Positions 19,038 through 28,789 of a stretch of DNA of 64,000 bases are shown in pieces (the first letter of the stretch is position 1; every line of letters starts with the position of its first letter). The translations under genes were made by a program, and so were the position numbers. The DNA lies in NCBI RefSeq assembly GCF_001420915.1, contig NZ_CP013021.1, forward strand, positions 2,965,001 to 3,029,000, written 5' to 3'. A model generated the notes under the pieces. It did not search any database, was not told where the DNA came from, and saw only the letters and a list, made by a program, of their open reading frames with translations. This DNA is from Agarivorans gilvus. GTDB lineage: Bacteria; Pseudomonadota; Gammaproteobacteria; Enterobacterales; Celerinatantimonadaceae.

Positions 19038-19706
19038 TTAAGAGCGGAACAGCCGACAATACTGGGTTTCATGTAGGGCGCTAGCCAAGCTCAAGGCTGG
19101 TAGCGACCCGCTTATATTTTCAAAAGGCAAGGCCAAACCTGCTTGGCGCGCTCGTGGTAGCAGCGGCAGTAATTGGCTGAGTAGCTGTTGGCAGGCGGTT
19201 TGCCCCAAAGGCAGGGTTTTACCGGCTACCGCTAACTGGTTCTCTAGCCAAGTCCACAGATAACCATCGGCTAACTCTGGCAGCGTTATTTGCCAATGCA
19301 CACCAGCCAAGGCAAACATGCTGGTCCAGCTCATGGCTTCATCGCTCAGAGGCGCGGTGATGCCTTCATCCAGCTGGCTTAGCAAGGTGCGTAGCGCATT
19401 GCCCATTTGAATGTCTTCAAGTTCTAACTCGTGAGTTTCTCGGCTGGCGATCAGTTCCAGATTTAAGCTTTCAAATTTAGCAAAATCTTGCTCTGAGCAA
19501 GCCTCGTATAAGGCCGCCAGCATTGGAATGTCCAAGCAGGCGAGGCCCGCTTGTAATACCCCAGCAATCCACGTTTTTAGTTCTTTGGGATTGTTTACCC
19601 AGTTGTTTTCTATGGCGTACTCCAAGCCCTGCGAATAGGCAAAGCCGCCCACCGGTAAGCTGGGGCTAACCAGTCGCATTAACTGTAATTGCGCCATACT
19701 ACTCAT
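19038..19706 (-). CDS. ureF: Urease accessory protein UreF
   Basis: A 222-residue helical chaperone that bridges UreD-bound urease and UreG. The N-terminal family motif LVSPSLPVGGFAYSQGLEYA is clear. Its start overlaps the last base of ureE, so the two are translationally coupled. Confidence 0.95.
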   Translation of the reverse strand: MSSMAQLQLMRLVSPSLPVGGFAYSQGLEYAIENNWVNNPKELKTWIAGVLQAGLACLDIPMLAALYEACSEQDFAKFESLNLELIASRETHELELEDIQMGNALRTLLSQLDEGITAPLSDEAMSWTSMFALAGVHWQITLPELADGYLWTWLENQLAVAGKTLPLGQTACQQLLSQLLPLLPRARQAGLALPFENISGSLPALSLASALHETQYCRLFRS

Positions 19707-20152
19707 TAGTGACTATGCCCCGGTAAATGGCTGTGGTAAGCACCGGTTTCTGGGTCGAAGGGCGCTTGATGCTGTTCAACCCGCAGGCCATACAGTTCCA
19801 CTAAGTCTTGCAGTACGTGATCCGGTTGAAAGCGTACCCAGCCCTCACCAATTTGCAGTGGCGTATGGCGGTTACCTAAGTGGTAACAGACCTTGGCAAA
19901 CATCAAGGGATCATCACTGTAGGCGGTGGTTACTTGCTCATCGGCGCTTTTAATTTCTACCACTTCGCCGTTTTCAGCTTCTAGCAATTGGCCATTTTGT
20001 AGCACTTGGCCGCGCTCTAAAAAGAAACCAATGTCTTGTTGGGCTTCGGTTTGTGCCTTAATCCGCGCTTTTTTACGCAGTTCATAGCTCAACACCACCT
20101 GATGATGAATAGGCCCATGGTAATGATGGAGGGTTTGATACACCTTTAACAT
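19706..20152 (-). CDS. ureE: Urease accessory protein UreE (nickel metallochaperone)
   Basis: A 148-residue nickel carrier. It has the peptide-binding N-terminal domain, then the metal-binding domain with CYHLGNRHTPLQ, whose central His is the conserved dimer-interface ligand. The short C-terminal tail is His-rich (HSHLPGHSH). It lies 11 bases after ureC. Confidence 0.95.
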   Translation of the reverse strand: MLKVYQTLHHYHGPIHHQVVLSYELRKKARIKAQTEAQQDIGFFLERGQVLQNGQLLEAENGEVVEIKSADEQVTTAYSDDPLMFAKVCYHLGNRHTPLQIGEGWVRFQPDHVLQDLVELYGLRVEQHQAPFDPETGAYHSHLPGHSH

Positions 20153-20163
20153 TCATTCTCTCC

Positions 20164-21869
20164 TTAAAATAAAAAGTAGCGCTGAGCCAGCGGTAGCTCG
20201 GCAGCCGGTTCACACTCTAACAATTGGCCGTCGGCGCGCACTTCATAGGTTTGCGAATCGACTTCCATATGCGGTTGATAATGGTTGTGCACCATGTCTT
20301 GCTTTCTGATGTTACGGGTATTTTTACAGGCCACTAAACGGCTGCTTAAACCCAAGCTTTCATCAATTTTGGCGTCAATGGCCGCTTGGCAAACAAAGGT
20401 CACTCGCGTTTCGCTCATGGCCTTGCCGTAGGCGCCAAACATGGGGCGGTAGTGTACTGGCTGGGGAGTGGGGATTGAGGCGTTTGGATCGCCCATCGGC
20501 GCGGCTGCAATTACACCACCTTTAATAATCAGTGAGGGCTTGGCGCCAAAGAAGGCCGGTTTCCACAATACCAAGTCGGCCAGTTTGCCTACTTCGATAG
20601 AACCCACTTCATGGGCGATACCGTGAGTGATTGCCGGGTTAATGGTGTATTTGGCGATGTAGCGTTTAGCACGGAAGTTATCGCAGCCGATTTCCTGGTC
20701 TTCGGGTAATAGGCCACGTTGTACCTTCATCTTGTGCGCAGTTTGCCAAGTACGAGTAATCACCTCGCCCACCCGGCCCATGGCTTGGGAGTCGGATGCA
20801 ATCATCGAGAAGGCACCTAAGTCGTGCAGAATGTCTTCGGCGGCGATGGTTTCTTTGCGGATCCGCGAATCGGCAAAGGCCACATCTTCGGGAATGGCCG
20901 GATCGAGGTGGTGACATACCATCAGCATGTCCAAGTGCTCATCTACGGTATTTATCGTATAGGGGCGGGTTGGGTTGGTCGATGACGGCAATACGTTGTC
21001 TAAACCACAGGCGGTAATGATGTCGGGGGCATGGCCGCCACCGGCACCTTCGGTATGGTAAGTATGGATAACGCGGTCTTTAAAGGCGGCAATGGTGTCT
21101 TCCACAAAGCCGGATTCGTTCAGGGTGTCGGTATGGATCGCCACCTGCACGTCGTATTTTTCGGCCACCGTTAAACAGTTGTCGATGGACATGGGAGTGG
21201 TGCCCCAGTCTTCGTGTAGCTTCAAGCCCATGGCGCCTGCTACCAATTGCTCTTCTAGCGGGCGTGGCAGGCTGGCATTACCCTTACCCAAGAAACCTAA
21301 GTTCATCGGAAAACTGTCGGCCGCTTGTAACATTTTGCCTAAGTGGAAAGGCCCCGGTGTACAAGTCGTCGCATTGGTGCCGGTGGCAGGCCCGGTGCCG
21401 CCGCCTAGCATGGTGGTGGTGCCCGACATTAAAGCTTCTTCAATTTGCTGAGGGCAAATATAGTGAATGTGTGAGTCGATACCCCAGCGGTGACAATTTG
21501 ACCTTCACCAGCGATGACTTCGGTGCCCGCGCCAATTTCAATATCAATGTCGTCTTGAATGTCGGGGTTACCCGCTTTACCAATGGCTTGAATGCGCCCT
21601 TCTTTTAATGCGATATCGGCTTTAACAATGCCCCAGTGGTCGAGGATCAGGGCGTTGGTAATCACCGTATCCGGCACCATGTTACAACCAGCTTGGCTTT
21701 GCCCCATGCCATCACGAATTACCTTACCGCCGCCAAATTTTACTTCGCTGCCGTACTGGGCGTAGTCTTTTTCTACTTGAATGATCAGTTCGGTATCGCC
21801 AAGGCGTACCTTATCGCCAACGGTGGGGCCAAACATTTCGGCATAGGCGCGTTTATCCATCTTACTCAT
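20164..21869 (-). pseudogene. ureC: Urease alpha subunit, one apparent frameshift
   Basis: The catalytic subunit: urea to ammonia and carbamate at a two-nickel centre. As given, the frame breaks near 21482-21485, a CCCC run on the plus strand (GGGG in the gene). One more base restores 568 residues, the normal length, with the join GGIDSHIHYICPQQIEEALM. This recovers the HxH nickel ligands. Downstream are the carbamylated lysine in GAMGLKLHEDWG, the ligands in HTDTLNESG and HTYHTEGAGGGHAPD, and the active-site CHHLDP. If the break were real the enzyme would be dead although all other subunits are intact, so I favour a sequencing error. Confidence 0.93.
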
Positions 21870-22189
21870 GCTTGTTCCTCATCTTCTAGGTGACCCATTA
21901 CTTCGCCTCTAAAGCCATAGACTTCGCGTCTGCCGCTTAGTGCAACCAGCTCGACTTGGCGGCTTTGGCCGGGTTCAAAACGTACCGCAGTGCCGGCGGC
22001 GATGTTAAGGCGAAAGCCGCGAGCGGCTTGGCGGTCAAAATGCAAGGCCGGATTGGTTTCGGCAAAGTGGTAGTGAGAGCCTACCTGTACCGGACGGTCT
22101 CCGCTGTTGGCCACATCGATGGTGATGGTGGCTAAACCGACATTTAGCTCGATTTCGCCATCCTCAATAATCAGTTCTCCAGGTGTCAT
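21866..22189 (-). CDS. ureB: Urease beta subunit
   Basis: A 107-residue structural subunit: TPGELIIEDGEIELNVG, NSGDRPVQVGSHYHFAETN and AAGTAVRFEPGQ are all family motifs. I start at 22189 because this ATG begins the conserved protein and AGAGGAACAGAAT precedes it; the longer frame to 22303 is unrelated to UreB. Its end overlaps ureC by 4 bases (ATGA type). Confidence 0.95.
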   Translation of the reverse strand: MTPGELIIEDGEIELNVGLATITIDVANSGDRPVQVGSHYHFAETNPALHFDRQAARGFRLNIAAGTAVRFEPGQSRQVELVALSGRREVYGFRGEVMGHLEDEEQA

Positions 22190-22211
22190 ATTCTGTTCCT
22201 CTGTACTGGGC

Positions 22212-22514
22212 CTAAGGGATCGGGTTATGCACGGTGACAAGCTTGGTGCCATCGGGGAAGGTGGCTTCAACTTGTACTTCATGAACCATCTCGGCGATGC
22301 CATCCATCACATCGTCACGACTTAGCAGGGTGCGGCCCCAGCTCATTAATTCGGCAACACTGCGTCCTTCGCGAGCGCCTTCTACGATGCTGGCTGACAG
22401 ATAAGCCACCGTTTCTGGGTAGTTGAGCTTTAAGCCTTTTTGTTTGCGTCGCTCGGCGACGAGGAAGGCGGTAAACAACAATAGCTTGTCTTTTTCTCTT
22501 GGGGTTAATTCCAT
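22212..22514 (-). CDS. ureA: Urease gamma subunit
   Basis: 100 residues, the full standard length. Begins MELTPREKDKLLLFTAFLV and has RKQKGLKLNYPEAV-like text (here NYPETVAYLS), GRTLLSRDDVMDGIAEM and PDGTKLVTVHNPI. It lies 22 bases before ureB and 23 bases after ureD. Confidence 0.97.
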   Translation of the reverse strand: MELTPREKDKLLLFTAFLVAERRKQKGLKLNYPETVAYLSASIVEGAREGRSVAELMSWGRTLLSRDDVMDGIAEMVHEVQVEATFPDGTKLVTVHNPIP

Positions 22515-22537
22515 ATTGGCCTCGTGATCGGTTTAAA

Positions 22538-23421
22538 TTAGGTATTCCAAATGCGTGGGGCTACTGCTTTCAAGCCCAAGGTACAGGGGCGAATAATGGC
22601 CCATGCTTGTTCAAACTGTTTTCTTACTTGCTCGGCGTTATTACCCAGATAACGCAATACCAGTAAACCTCTGAGTAAACTTAAGCCCAATTGTGGGCAG
22701 TCCAATTGGCTACGCAGGCTTTCCAGTAGTTGTTTTTGCTGGGCTTCGCTAAGTTGGTCAACGGTGGCCAGCATGCAGGCGTATACCGATTGCCCGGCTA
22801 AGGCCGCAGGGTTGTTGGCAGTCACGGCATTGTCGATACGGGTATTTTCGATCAGTAGTGGACGCTGCTCGCGATACACTTTAATCGATTGCAATAATTC
22901 GCCATGCTCAAATTCTTCGTCGCTGGCTTGGCGGCCTAGACAGGTGATTTCCCAAGCAATGAGCTGGGCATTGCCTTGCAACATGAAATGGCTGTCTAAA
23001 CGCCCTTGCGCACCGTTAAACACGATGGTTTCTGGCGGTAGCCATTCTAAGCTGCTGTTATTTTCTAGGTGAAAGCGTTGCTGCTGGGCTTGTTGTTGGC
23101 GGGCCAAGTTAGAGCGATAAAGTTTGCCCGAGGCGGGGGTGGTGAGCACCACTTTACTGCCCTCTAAACACTCTACGTTCATTAGTAGCTGGTCTCCAGC
23201 CACTAAGCCCCCGGTGGATGCAGCAAATAAACATGGCAGCAGTCTGGTGCTTCCAGCTCTGGGTGAAAAGGGCGTTGAACCCGCAGTGGGCCAAAACTGC
23301 GATTTAAGCTTAAGCGGGTTTTGTTGGCGATGGGGGCAAAGCCTAGCTCGAGCTTGGCTAACCAACCTTGCTTAATGGGGGCATCCTGCGCTGAAGGCGT
23401 TATTTGAGTCTGTTGGCTCAC
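22538..23421 (-). pseudogene. ureD: Urease accessory protein UreD, one apparent frameshift
   Basis: UreD (UreH) scaffolds the urease activation complex. The 5' part reads from ATG 23421 (WLAKLELGFAPIANKTRLSL) to HPPGA and stops. The 3' part is open in another frame from GGLVAGDQLLMNVECLEGSK to the end. The break is at the CCCCC run 23208-23212; one more base gives HPPGGLVAGD, the conserved junction, and 294 residues, the normal size. First gene of the operon, divergent from urtA. Confidence 0.9.
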
Positions 23422-23567
23422 ACTGATCCTTGTAAGAAGCTAGGGTTTAAATTTATTGCATTATTAACAGCAAAAAACAAACCAGTTTTGGCAATCTATC
23501 CTACATGCCTGTTTCTAGGTACCTTTTGATGAAACGTTTGTTACATAGCGATCTATCATGGTGCGCT

Positions 23568-23584
23568 TGCTTTATATTGGTGCA
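23568..23584 (+). promoter_or_regulatory. NtrC-like enhancer site
   Basis: TGCTTTATATTGGTGCA matches the right half of the classical NtrC site (TTGGTGCA) perfectly and has TGC at the correct 17-base spacing on the left. The left half is degenerate at two positions. It sits about 150 bases upstream of the sigma-54 element, a normal distance for an enhancer. A second GGTGCA half-site follows at 23619-23624. Confidence 0.55.
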
Positions 23585-23720
23585 TTGTCTTGGGGGTTAT
23601 TTATTCACCTCTTATTTTGGTGCATCTTTTTGGGGCAAACGCTCGGCCACTGTGCATTTTGTGAAGCCTTTATTTTTCTCTACGTTATTTAACGTATTGT
23701 TTTTTCGTTGTTTTATTTGT

Positions 23721-23737
23721 TTGGCATGGTCAATGCT
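23721..23737 (+). promoter_or_regulatory. Sigma-54 (-24/-12) promoter for urtA
   Basis: TTGGCATGGTCAATGCT has the invariant GG (23723-23724) and GC (23735-23736) separated by exactly ten bases, with TTGGCA on the left as in the consensus. Expected transcription start is about 23748, giving a leader of about 58 bases to the urtA ATG. With the NtrC-like site upstream this implies induction by nitrogen limitation. Confidence 0.6.
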
Positions 23738-23805
23738 GTAGTTAGTTCAGCACTGCATGAGGTATCGCATGCTTTAAAAAGACTATAAAAATAGGAAACA
23801 GCACA

Positions 23806-25101
23806 ATGACACAACAAAGCAAATGGAAAAAGCTCGCTACTGTCGCCAGTGGCGTTGCGCTAGCCTTCTCTCTTAATGCAGCTCAAGCAGCAGAAACCAT
23901 TAAAGTAGGCGTATTGCACTCTTTATCTGGCACCATGGCCATCAGTGAAACCACACTGAAAGATACCGTATTAATGATGATTGAAGAGCAAAACAAAAAG
24001 GGTGGTTTATTAGGTAAGAAATTGGAGCCGGTGGTAGTTGACCCTGCGTCAAACTGGCCATTGTTTGCCGAAAAAGCCCGTGAATTGCTCGACAAAGAAA
24101 AAGTGGATGTGATTTTTGGTTGCTGGACTTCAGTATCACGTAAGTCGGTATTACCGGTAGTTGAAGAGCTAAATGGCATGTTGTTCTACCCAGTTCAATA
24201 CGAGGGTGAGGAAAGCTCTAAAAACGTATTCTACACCGGTGCTGCGCCAAACCAACAAGCCATTCCGGCGGTGGATTACTTGATGAATGAAGAAGGTGTA
24301 GAGCGTTGGGTATTAGCTGGTACTGACTATGTTTACCCACGTACCACCAACAAGATCCTTGAAGCTTACCTAAAAGCGAAAGGGGTAAAAGAAGCTGACA
24401 TCATGATCAACTACACCCCATTTGGTCACTCTGACTGGCAAACCATTGTTTCTGATGTGAAGAAATTTGGTAGCACGGGTAAGAAAACCGCCGTTGTTTC
24501 AACTATTAACGGTGATGCCAACGTACCTTTCTATAAAGAGCTAGCCAACCAAGGCATCTCTGCTGAAGACATTCCTGTTGTTGCGTTCTCAGTGGGTGAA
24601 GAAGAACTATCTGGTTTTGATACCGCACCACTAGTGGGTCACTTAGCTGCATGGAACTACTTCCAAAGCGCCGATAGCGAAGCCAACGAAGCCTTCATCG
24701 AAGCTTGGAAAGCCTACACTGGCGATGACAAACGAGTGACTAACGACCCAATGGAAGCTACTTACATCGGTTTCAAGATGTGGGCTGAAGCGGTAGAAAA
24801 AGCCGGTACAACCGACACTGACGAAGTACGTGATGCAATGTATGGCATTGTGGTACCTAACCTAACTGGCGGTTACGCAGTAATGAACACCAACCACCAC
24901 CTCACTAAACCAGTTCTGATTGGTGAAATCCAAGCTGATGGTCAATTCGACATCGTTTGGCAAACCATGGGTGGCGTAATTGGTGATGCTTGGACTGACC
25001 ACCTAGAAGAATCTGCCACCATCGTAGCCGATTGGACTGCGCCCATTAAGTGCGGCAACTTCAACATTAAAACGGGTCAATGTTCAGGTCAAAACTACTA
25101 G
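23806..25101 (+). CDS. urtA: Urea ABC transporter substrate-binding protein
   Basis: A 431-residue periplasmic receptor. Signal peptide ending AAQAAE, then the UrtA opening IKVGVLHSLSGTMAISETTLKD. Other signatures are GCWTSVSRKSVLPVVEE, LFYPVQYEGEESS, TDYVYPRTTNKI and ATYIGFKMW. The C-terminal end (IKCGNFNIKTGQCSGQNY) carries two Cys, as is frequent in the family. Long coding run with strongly biased codons, suggesting high expression. First gene of urtABCDE. Confidence 0.97.
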   Translation: MTQQSKWKKLATVASGVALAFSLNAAQAAETIKVGVLHSLSGTMAISETTLKDTVLMMIEEQNKKGGLLGKKLEPVVVDPASNWPLFAEKARELLDKEKVDVIFGCWTSVSRKSVLPVVEELNGMLFYPVQYEGEESSKNVFYTGAAPNQQAIPAVDYLMNEEGVERWVLAGTDYVYPRTTNKILEAYLKAKGVKEADIMINYTPFGHSDWQTIVSDVKKFGSTGKKTAVVSTINGDANVPFYKELANQGISAEDIPVVAFSVGEEELSGFDTAPLVGHLAAWNYFQSADSEANEAFIEAWKAYTGDDKRVTNDPMEATYIGFKMWAEAVEKAGTTDTDEVRDAMYGIVVPNLTGGYAVMNTNHHLTKPVLIGEIQADGQFDIVWQTMGGVIGDAWTDHLEESATIVADWTAPIKCGNFNIKTGQCSGQNY

Positions 25102-25144
25102 TTTAGTTCGCGCACCTCACAAAGTGCCCTAGGGCACGCCTTTA

Positions 25145-25179
25145 AAAAGGCGCGACTGACAGAGTTAGCCGCGCCTTTT
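25145..25179 (+). terminator. Hairpin between urtA and urtB
   Basis: Perfect ten-base arms AAAAGGCGCG and CGCGCCTTTT with a 15-base loop, in the 109-base gap. It ends in TTTT then GTACA. It is likely a partial terminator or 3' stabiliser that lets the binding protein be made in excess over the membrane and ATPase subunits. Confidence 0.65.
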
Positions 25180-25210
25180 GTACAACATCAATTAAAAAGT
25201 AGGGATTGTT

Positions 25211-26821
25211 TTGAGCATATACATATCTCGTCTTTCACACTTGTGGCTAAGCGCTTTGCTACTGTTAATCGCATTACCCGCTGCGGCAAGTGATTGGAAC
25301 CAGGTCGTACAGGCCTTCGCCAGCGCTAAAAATAATAATCAAAAAGAAGTGCTAATCGAACAGCTCATCGACATCGATGATGAGCGTAATCAACTCATTT
25401 TTCAAAGTTTACTCGACGCCAACTTGTATTATCGAAAATCCGACCGACTGGTGGTAGTGGCCATAGAGAAAGACGGCCAATATCAACTCAGTTCGGTGCT
25501 TGACGGTAGTGAACTCGGCGCTGTTAGCAAATCTAAAATTAGAAAAATCACAGTCAACAACAGCATTCGTCGTCAGCTGCGCAGTGGCTTAGCACAAATT
25601 AGTTTAAGTGCTGCCGATCCAGCGGAGCGCATTGCCGCAGTACGCTCGTTAATGAATGAAGCAGACGAAAGCTTCATGCCGATGATAGAAAAGCGCTTGG
25701 TGGCGGAGTCAGATAAGGCGGTGATTGCCAAGCTAAAAGAAATGCAGGCGATCATTGTGTTGCAAAACGGTGAGCCGCAAGCGCGTATCGCCGCGGCTCA
25801 GCTGTTGTCAGGGCAATTGGACCAAGCCTCCAGAAACGTACTCAATCAACAGCAGGCCAAAGAGCAAGACCCACAAGTGCTGGCCGCGATTGATAAAGCG
25901 GTAGCCACTAACCAACAGTTGGTGCAAATTAATGGTATAGCCGAGAATATCTACTTTGGTTTGAGCCTTGGCGCAGTATTGCTGCTGGCTGCCGTCGGTT
26001 TGGCGATTACCTTTGGGGTAATGGGCGTGATTAACATGGCCCACGGTGAAATGATCATGTTGGGGGCCTATACCACCTACGTGATTCAGCAGCTAATGCC
26101 CAACAGTATTGAATGGTCACTATTAGTGGCAGTACCAGCCGCCTTTGTGGTATCTGGTTTAGTGGGGGTACTGATTGAGCGTGGCATTATTCGCTTCTTA
26201 TATGGCCGCCCATTAGAAACGCTATTGGCCACCTTTGGCTTAAGCCTGATCTTACAACAAGCGGTGCGCAGTATCTTTGGCCCTCTAAACCAAGCGGTAA
26301 TTACCCCGCAGTGGATGAGTGGCTCCTTAGAAATTAATGGCGTGCTGTCGCTAACCTACAACCGTCTTTACATCATCGTCTTTAGTTTCTTGGTGGTGGC
26401 ACTGTTGTGGACGATTTTACGTAAGACCTTCTTTGGTTTGCAGATGCGCGCCGTAACCCAAAACCGCGCCATGGCTAACTCCATGGGCATTCGCTCTAGC
26501 TGGGTGGATGCCATGACCTTTGGTTTAGGTTCGGGCATTGCCGGCATTGCGGGTGTGGCCTTAAGCCAGTTAACCAACGTTGGGCCAAACCTTGGCCAGA
26601 ACTACATCATCGATTCCTTCATGGTGGTGGTATTTGGCGGCGTGGGTAACTTGTTTGGCACGGTGATTGGCGCCTTAACTCTAGGGGTCGCTAACAAACT
26701 AGCAGAACCCTTTACTGGCGCGGTATTAGCCAAAATTCTGGTATTGGTATTCATCATTCTATTCATTCAAAAACGTCCCCGCGGCTTGTTCGCCTTAAAA
26801 GGCCGTACGGTGGAGGATTAA
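25211..26821 (+). CDS. urtB: Urea ABC transporter permease UrtB
   Basis: A 536-residue permease of the branched-chain amino acid type. After a signal (LLLLIALPAAAS) a periplasmic region of about 220 residues precedes the membrane part; this long extension is normal in UrtB. Permease signatures: GVMGVINMAHGEMIMLGAYT, LLATFGLSLILQQ and GLGSGIAGIAGVALSQ. The likely start is TTG at 25211 with AGGGA eight bases upstream, an unusual start codon. Four bases before urtC. Confidence 0.95.
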   Translation: MSIYISRLSHLWLSALLLLIALPAAASDWNQVVQAFASAKNNNQKEVLIEQLIDIDDERNQLIFQSLLDANLYYRKSDRLVVVAIEKDGQYQLSSVLDGSELGAVSKSKIRKITVNNSIRRQLRSGLAQISLSAADPAERIAAVRSLMNEADESFMPMIEKRLVAESDKAVIAKLKEMQAIIVLQNGEPQARIAAAQLLSGQLDQASRNVLNQQQAKEQDPQVLAAIDKAVATNQQLVQINGIAENIYFGLSLGAVLLLAAVGLAITFGVMGVINMAHGEMIMLGAYTTYVIQQLMPNSIEWSLLVAVPAAFVVSGLVGVLIERGIIRFLYGRPLETLLATFGLSLILQQAVRSIFGPLNQAVITPQWMSGSLEINGVLSLTYNRLYIIVFSFLVVALLWTILRKTFFGLQMRAVTQNRAMANSMGIRSSWVDAMTFGLGSGIAGIAGVALSQLTNVGPNLGQNYIIDSFMVVVFGGVGNLFGTVIGALTLGVANKLAEPFTGAVLAKILVLVFIILFIQKRPRGLFALKGRTVED

Positions 26822-26824
26822 GTC

Positions 26825-28030
26825 ATGCCAAAGTCTCTATTAGTTAGATTTTTAGTTAAAGACAAAGTAGGCAATACGATGTTGCTGGCTTTGTTAGTTT
26901 CAGCCATCTTAGTGCCCTTGATGAGTTTGGCGCTAAGCCCGGAGAATCCTCTACACTTGAGCTCTTACTGGGTCACTCTGCTAGGCAAGTACCTGTGTTA
27001 TGCCTTGCTAGCGGTAGCGGTGGATTTAGTCTGGGGTTATTGCGGCATTCTTAGCTTGGGCCACGGGGCCTTCTTTGCTCTGGGCGGTTATGCCATGGGC
27101 ATGTACTTGATGCGCCAGATTGGTGACCGTGGGGTATATGCTAACCCTGAATTGCCCGACTTCATGGTGTTCCTCGATTGGTCAGAATTACCTTGGTATT
27201 GGCTAGGCTTTGATATGTTCCCCTTTGCCATGTTAATGGTGTTTTTAGCGCCGGGTATTTTAGCCTTTGTGTTTGGTTACTTGGCCTTCCGCTCTCGCGT
27301 TACCGGGGTGTACCTATCAATTATTACTCAGGCACTAACTTACGCCTTAATGCTGGCCTTCTTCCGTAACGACATGGGCTTTGGCGGTAACAATGGTTTG
27401 ACCGACTTTAAAGACATACTTGGCTTTAACTTACAGGCCGATTCCACTCGTGCAGTGTTGTTTGCCTTAAGTGCCTTGGCGCTAGCGGGCGCGTACATTC
27501 TATGCCGCTGGATCGTGAATTCTAAGTTGGGGCGCGTATTGATTGCGGTGCGTGATAGCGAAAGCCGCACGCGTTTCATCGGTTATCGTGTCGAGCGCTT
27601 CAAGCTGTTTGTATTTGTGGTATCGGCAATGCTAGCCGGTGTTGCTGGAGCCTTATATGTACCGCAAGTGGGCATTATTAACCCGGGCGAATTTGCGCCA
27701 CTTAACTCCATTGAAAGCATTGTGTGGGTGGCCGTAGGTGGTCGCGGTACGTTGTTTGGGGCGATCTTCGGGGCACTATTGGTGAACTTTGGTAAGTCTT
27801 GGTTTACTGGGGTATTCCCTGAACTGTGGCTGTTCTTCTTAGGCGCTTTGTTTGTGATTACTACGCTGTGGCTACCTAAAGGGGTGGTGGGTTTGTATGG
27901 CAGCATCAAGGCTAAACGCCAAGAGCGTGCAGCTATGGCGGCGCAGCCGACTTCGTCAGCTTCGTCAGAGCCTAGTTCGTCTTCATCTCAGTCTGAACCT
28001 TCAGCCAAAGGAGCGGTAAACAATGCGTAG
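26825..28030 (+). CDS. urtC: Urea ABC transporter permease UrtC
   Basis: A 401-residue permease partner of UrtB: LVWGYCGILSLGHGAFFALGG and AVRDSESRTRFIGYRVERFK (cytoplasmic coupling region) and PGEFAPLNSIESIVWVAVGG. The C-terminus is a Ser-rich tail of about 30 residues (SSASSEPSSSSSQSEPS) probably disordered. Overlaps urtD by 8 bases. Confidence 0.95.
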   Translation: MPKSLLVRFLVKDKVGNTMLLALLVSAILVPLMSLALSPENPLHLSSYWVTLLGKYLCYALLAVAVDLVWGYCGILSLGHGAFFALGGYAMGMYLMRQIGDRGVYANPELPDFMVFLDWSELPWYWLGFDMFPFAMLMVFLAPGILAFVFGYLAFRSRVTGVYLSIITQALTYALMLAFFRNDMGFGGNNGLTDFKDILGFNLQADSTRAVLFALSALALAGAYILCRWIVNSKLGRVLIAVRDSESRTRFIGYRVERFKLFVFVVSAMLAGVAGALYVPQVGIINPGEFAPLNSIESIVWVAVGGRGTLFGAIFGALLVNFGKSWFTGVFPELWLFFLGALFVITTLWLPKGVVGLYGSIKAKRQERAAMAAQPTSSASSEPSSSSSQSEPSAKGAVNNA

Positions 28031-28781
28031 TGTACATATTCCACAAGACACCATTCTCTATGTGGATGGTGTAACTAAGAGCTTCGATGGCTTCAAGGCG
28101 CTCAATAGTTTGTCATTGATTCTAGAACCGGGGCAAATGCGCGCCATTATTGGCCCCAACGGAGCCGGTAAAACTACCATGATGGACGTGATTACCGGTA
28201 AATTACGCCCCGATGAAGGCACGGTATTTTTCAAAAACGATATCGATCTGACCCAACACGATGAAGCGGAAATTGCCAACATCGGTATTGGTCGCAAGTT
28301 TCAAAAGCCCTCGGTGATAGAAAATCTCACGGTGTTTGAAAACTTAGAGCTGGCTTTGGCTGGTCGGCGCGGGGTTTTTGAGTCTCTGATTCACAAGCTC
28401 AGCTCTAGCGACAATAAGAAGATTGGCGATACCCTTGCGTTAATCCGCTTGGCCGACAAACAAGACTGGTTGGCTGGCGCGTTGTCGCATGGGCAAAAAC
28501 AGTGGTTAGAGATAGGCATGCTGATCATGCAAGAGCCGCAGCTGCTACTGATTGACGAGCCCGCAGCGGGCATGACCGACGAAGAAACCGCACTCACCGC
28601 CGAGTTATTTAAAGAGCTGGCGAAGAAGCATTCGCTGGTGGTGGTAGAGCACGATATGGATTTTGTTAAAGCGCTAGATTGCCCAGTAACGGTGTTGCAT
28701 GAAGGTTCGGTATTGGCTCAGGGTAGCCTAGAACAGGTGCAACAAAATCAACAAGTTATTGAAGTTTACTTAGGGCGCTAG
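28023..28781 (+). CDS. urtD: Urea ABC transporter ATP-binding protein UrtD
   Basis: A 252-residue ATPase. Walker A GPNGAGKTTMMD, family-specific signature LSHGQKQWLEIGMLI, Walker B LLLIDEPAAGMTDEE and switch His in VVVEHDMDFV. LivG-like subfamily. Overlaps urtC and sits eight bases before urtE, with AGGAGG before the urtE start. Confidence 0.96.
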   Translation: MRSVHIPQDTILYVDGVTKSFDGFKALNSLSLILEPGQMRAIIGPNGAGKTTMMDVITGKLRPDEGTVFFKNDIDLTQHDEAEIANIGIGRKFQKPSVIENLTVFENLELALAGRRGVFESLIHKLSSSDNKKIGDTLALIRLADKQDWLAGALSHGQKQWLEIGMLIMQEPQLLLIDEPAAGMTDEETALTAELFKELAKKHSLVVVEHDMDFVKALDCPVTVLHEGSVLAQGSLEQVQQNQQVIEVYLGR

Positions 28782-28789
28782 GAGGCAAA

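Larger units (their letters stand above)
23422..23805. promoter_or_regulatory. Divergent ure/urt control region
   Basis: 384 bases separate ureD (minus) and urtA (plus). It contains an NtrC-like site at 23568-23584, a further GGTGCA half-site at 23619-23624, and a sigma-54-type element at 23721-23737. A 78-codon hydrophobic frame at 23505-23741 lacks a ribosome site and overlaps these elements, so I do not call it a gene. Confidence 0.6.

Noticed and set aside
20678..21608. Several frames of 60-119 codons across ureC
   Set aside because: All are alternate frames of the urease alpha subunit.
23505..23741. 78-codon frame in the ure/urt intergenic region
   Set aside because: No ribosome site, overlaps the sigma-54 and NtrC-like elements, aromatic-rich random-looking composition.
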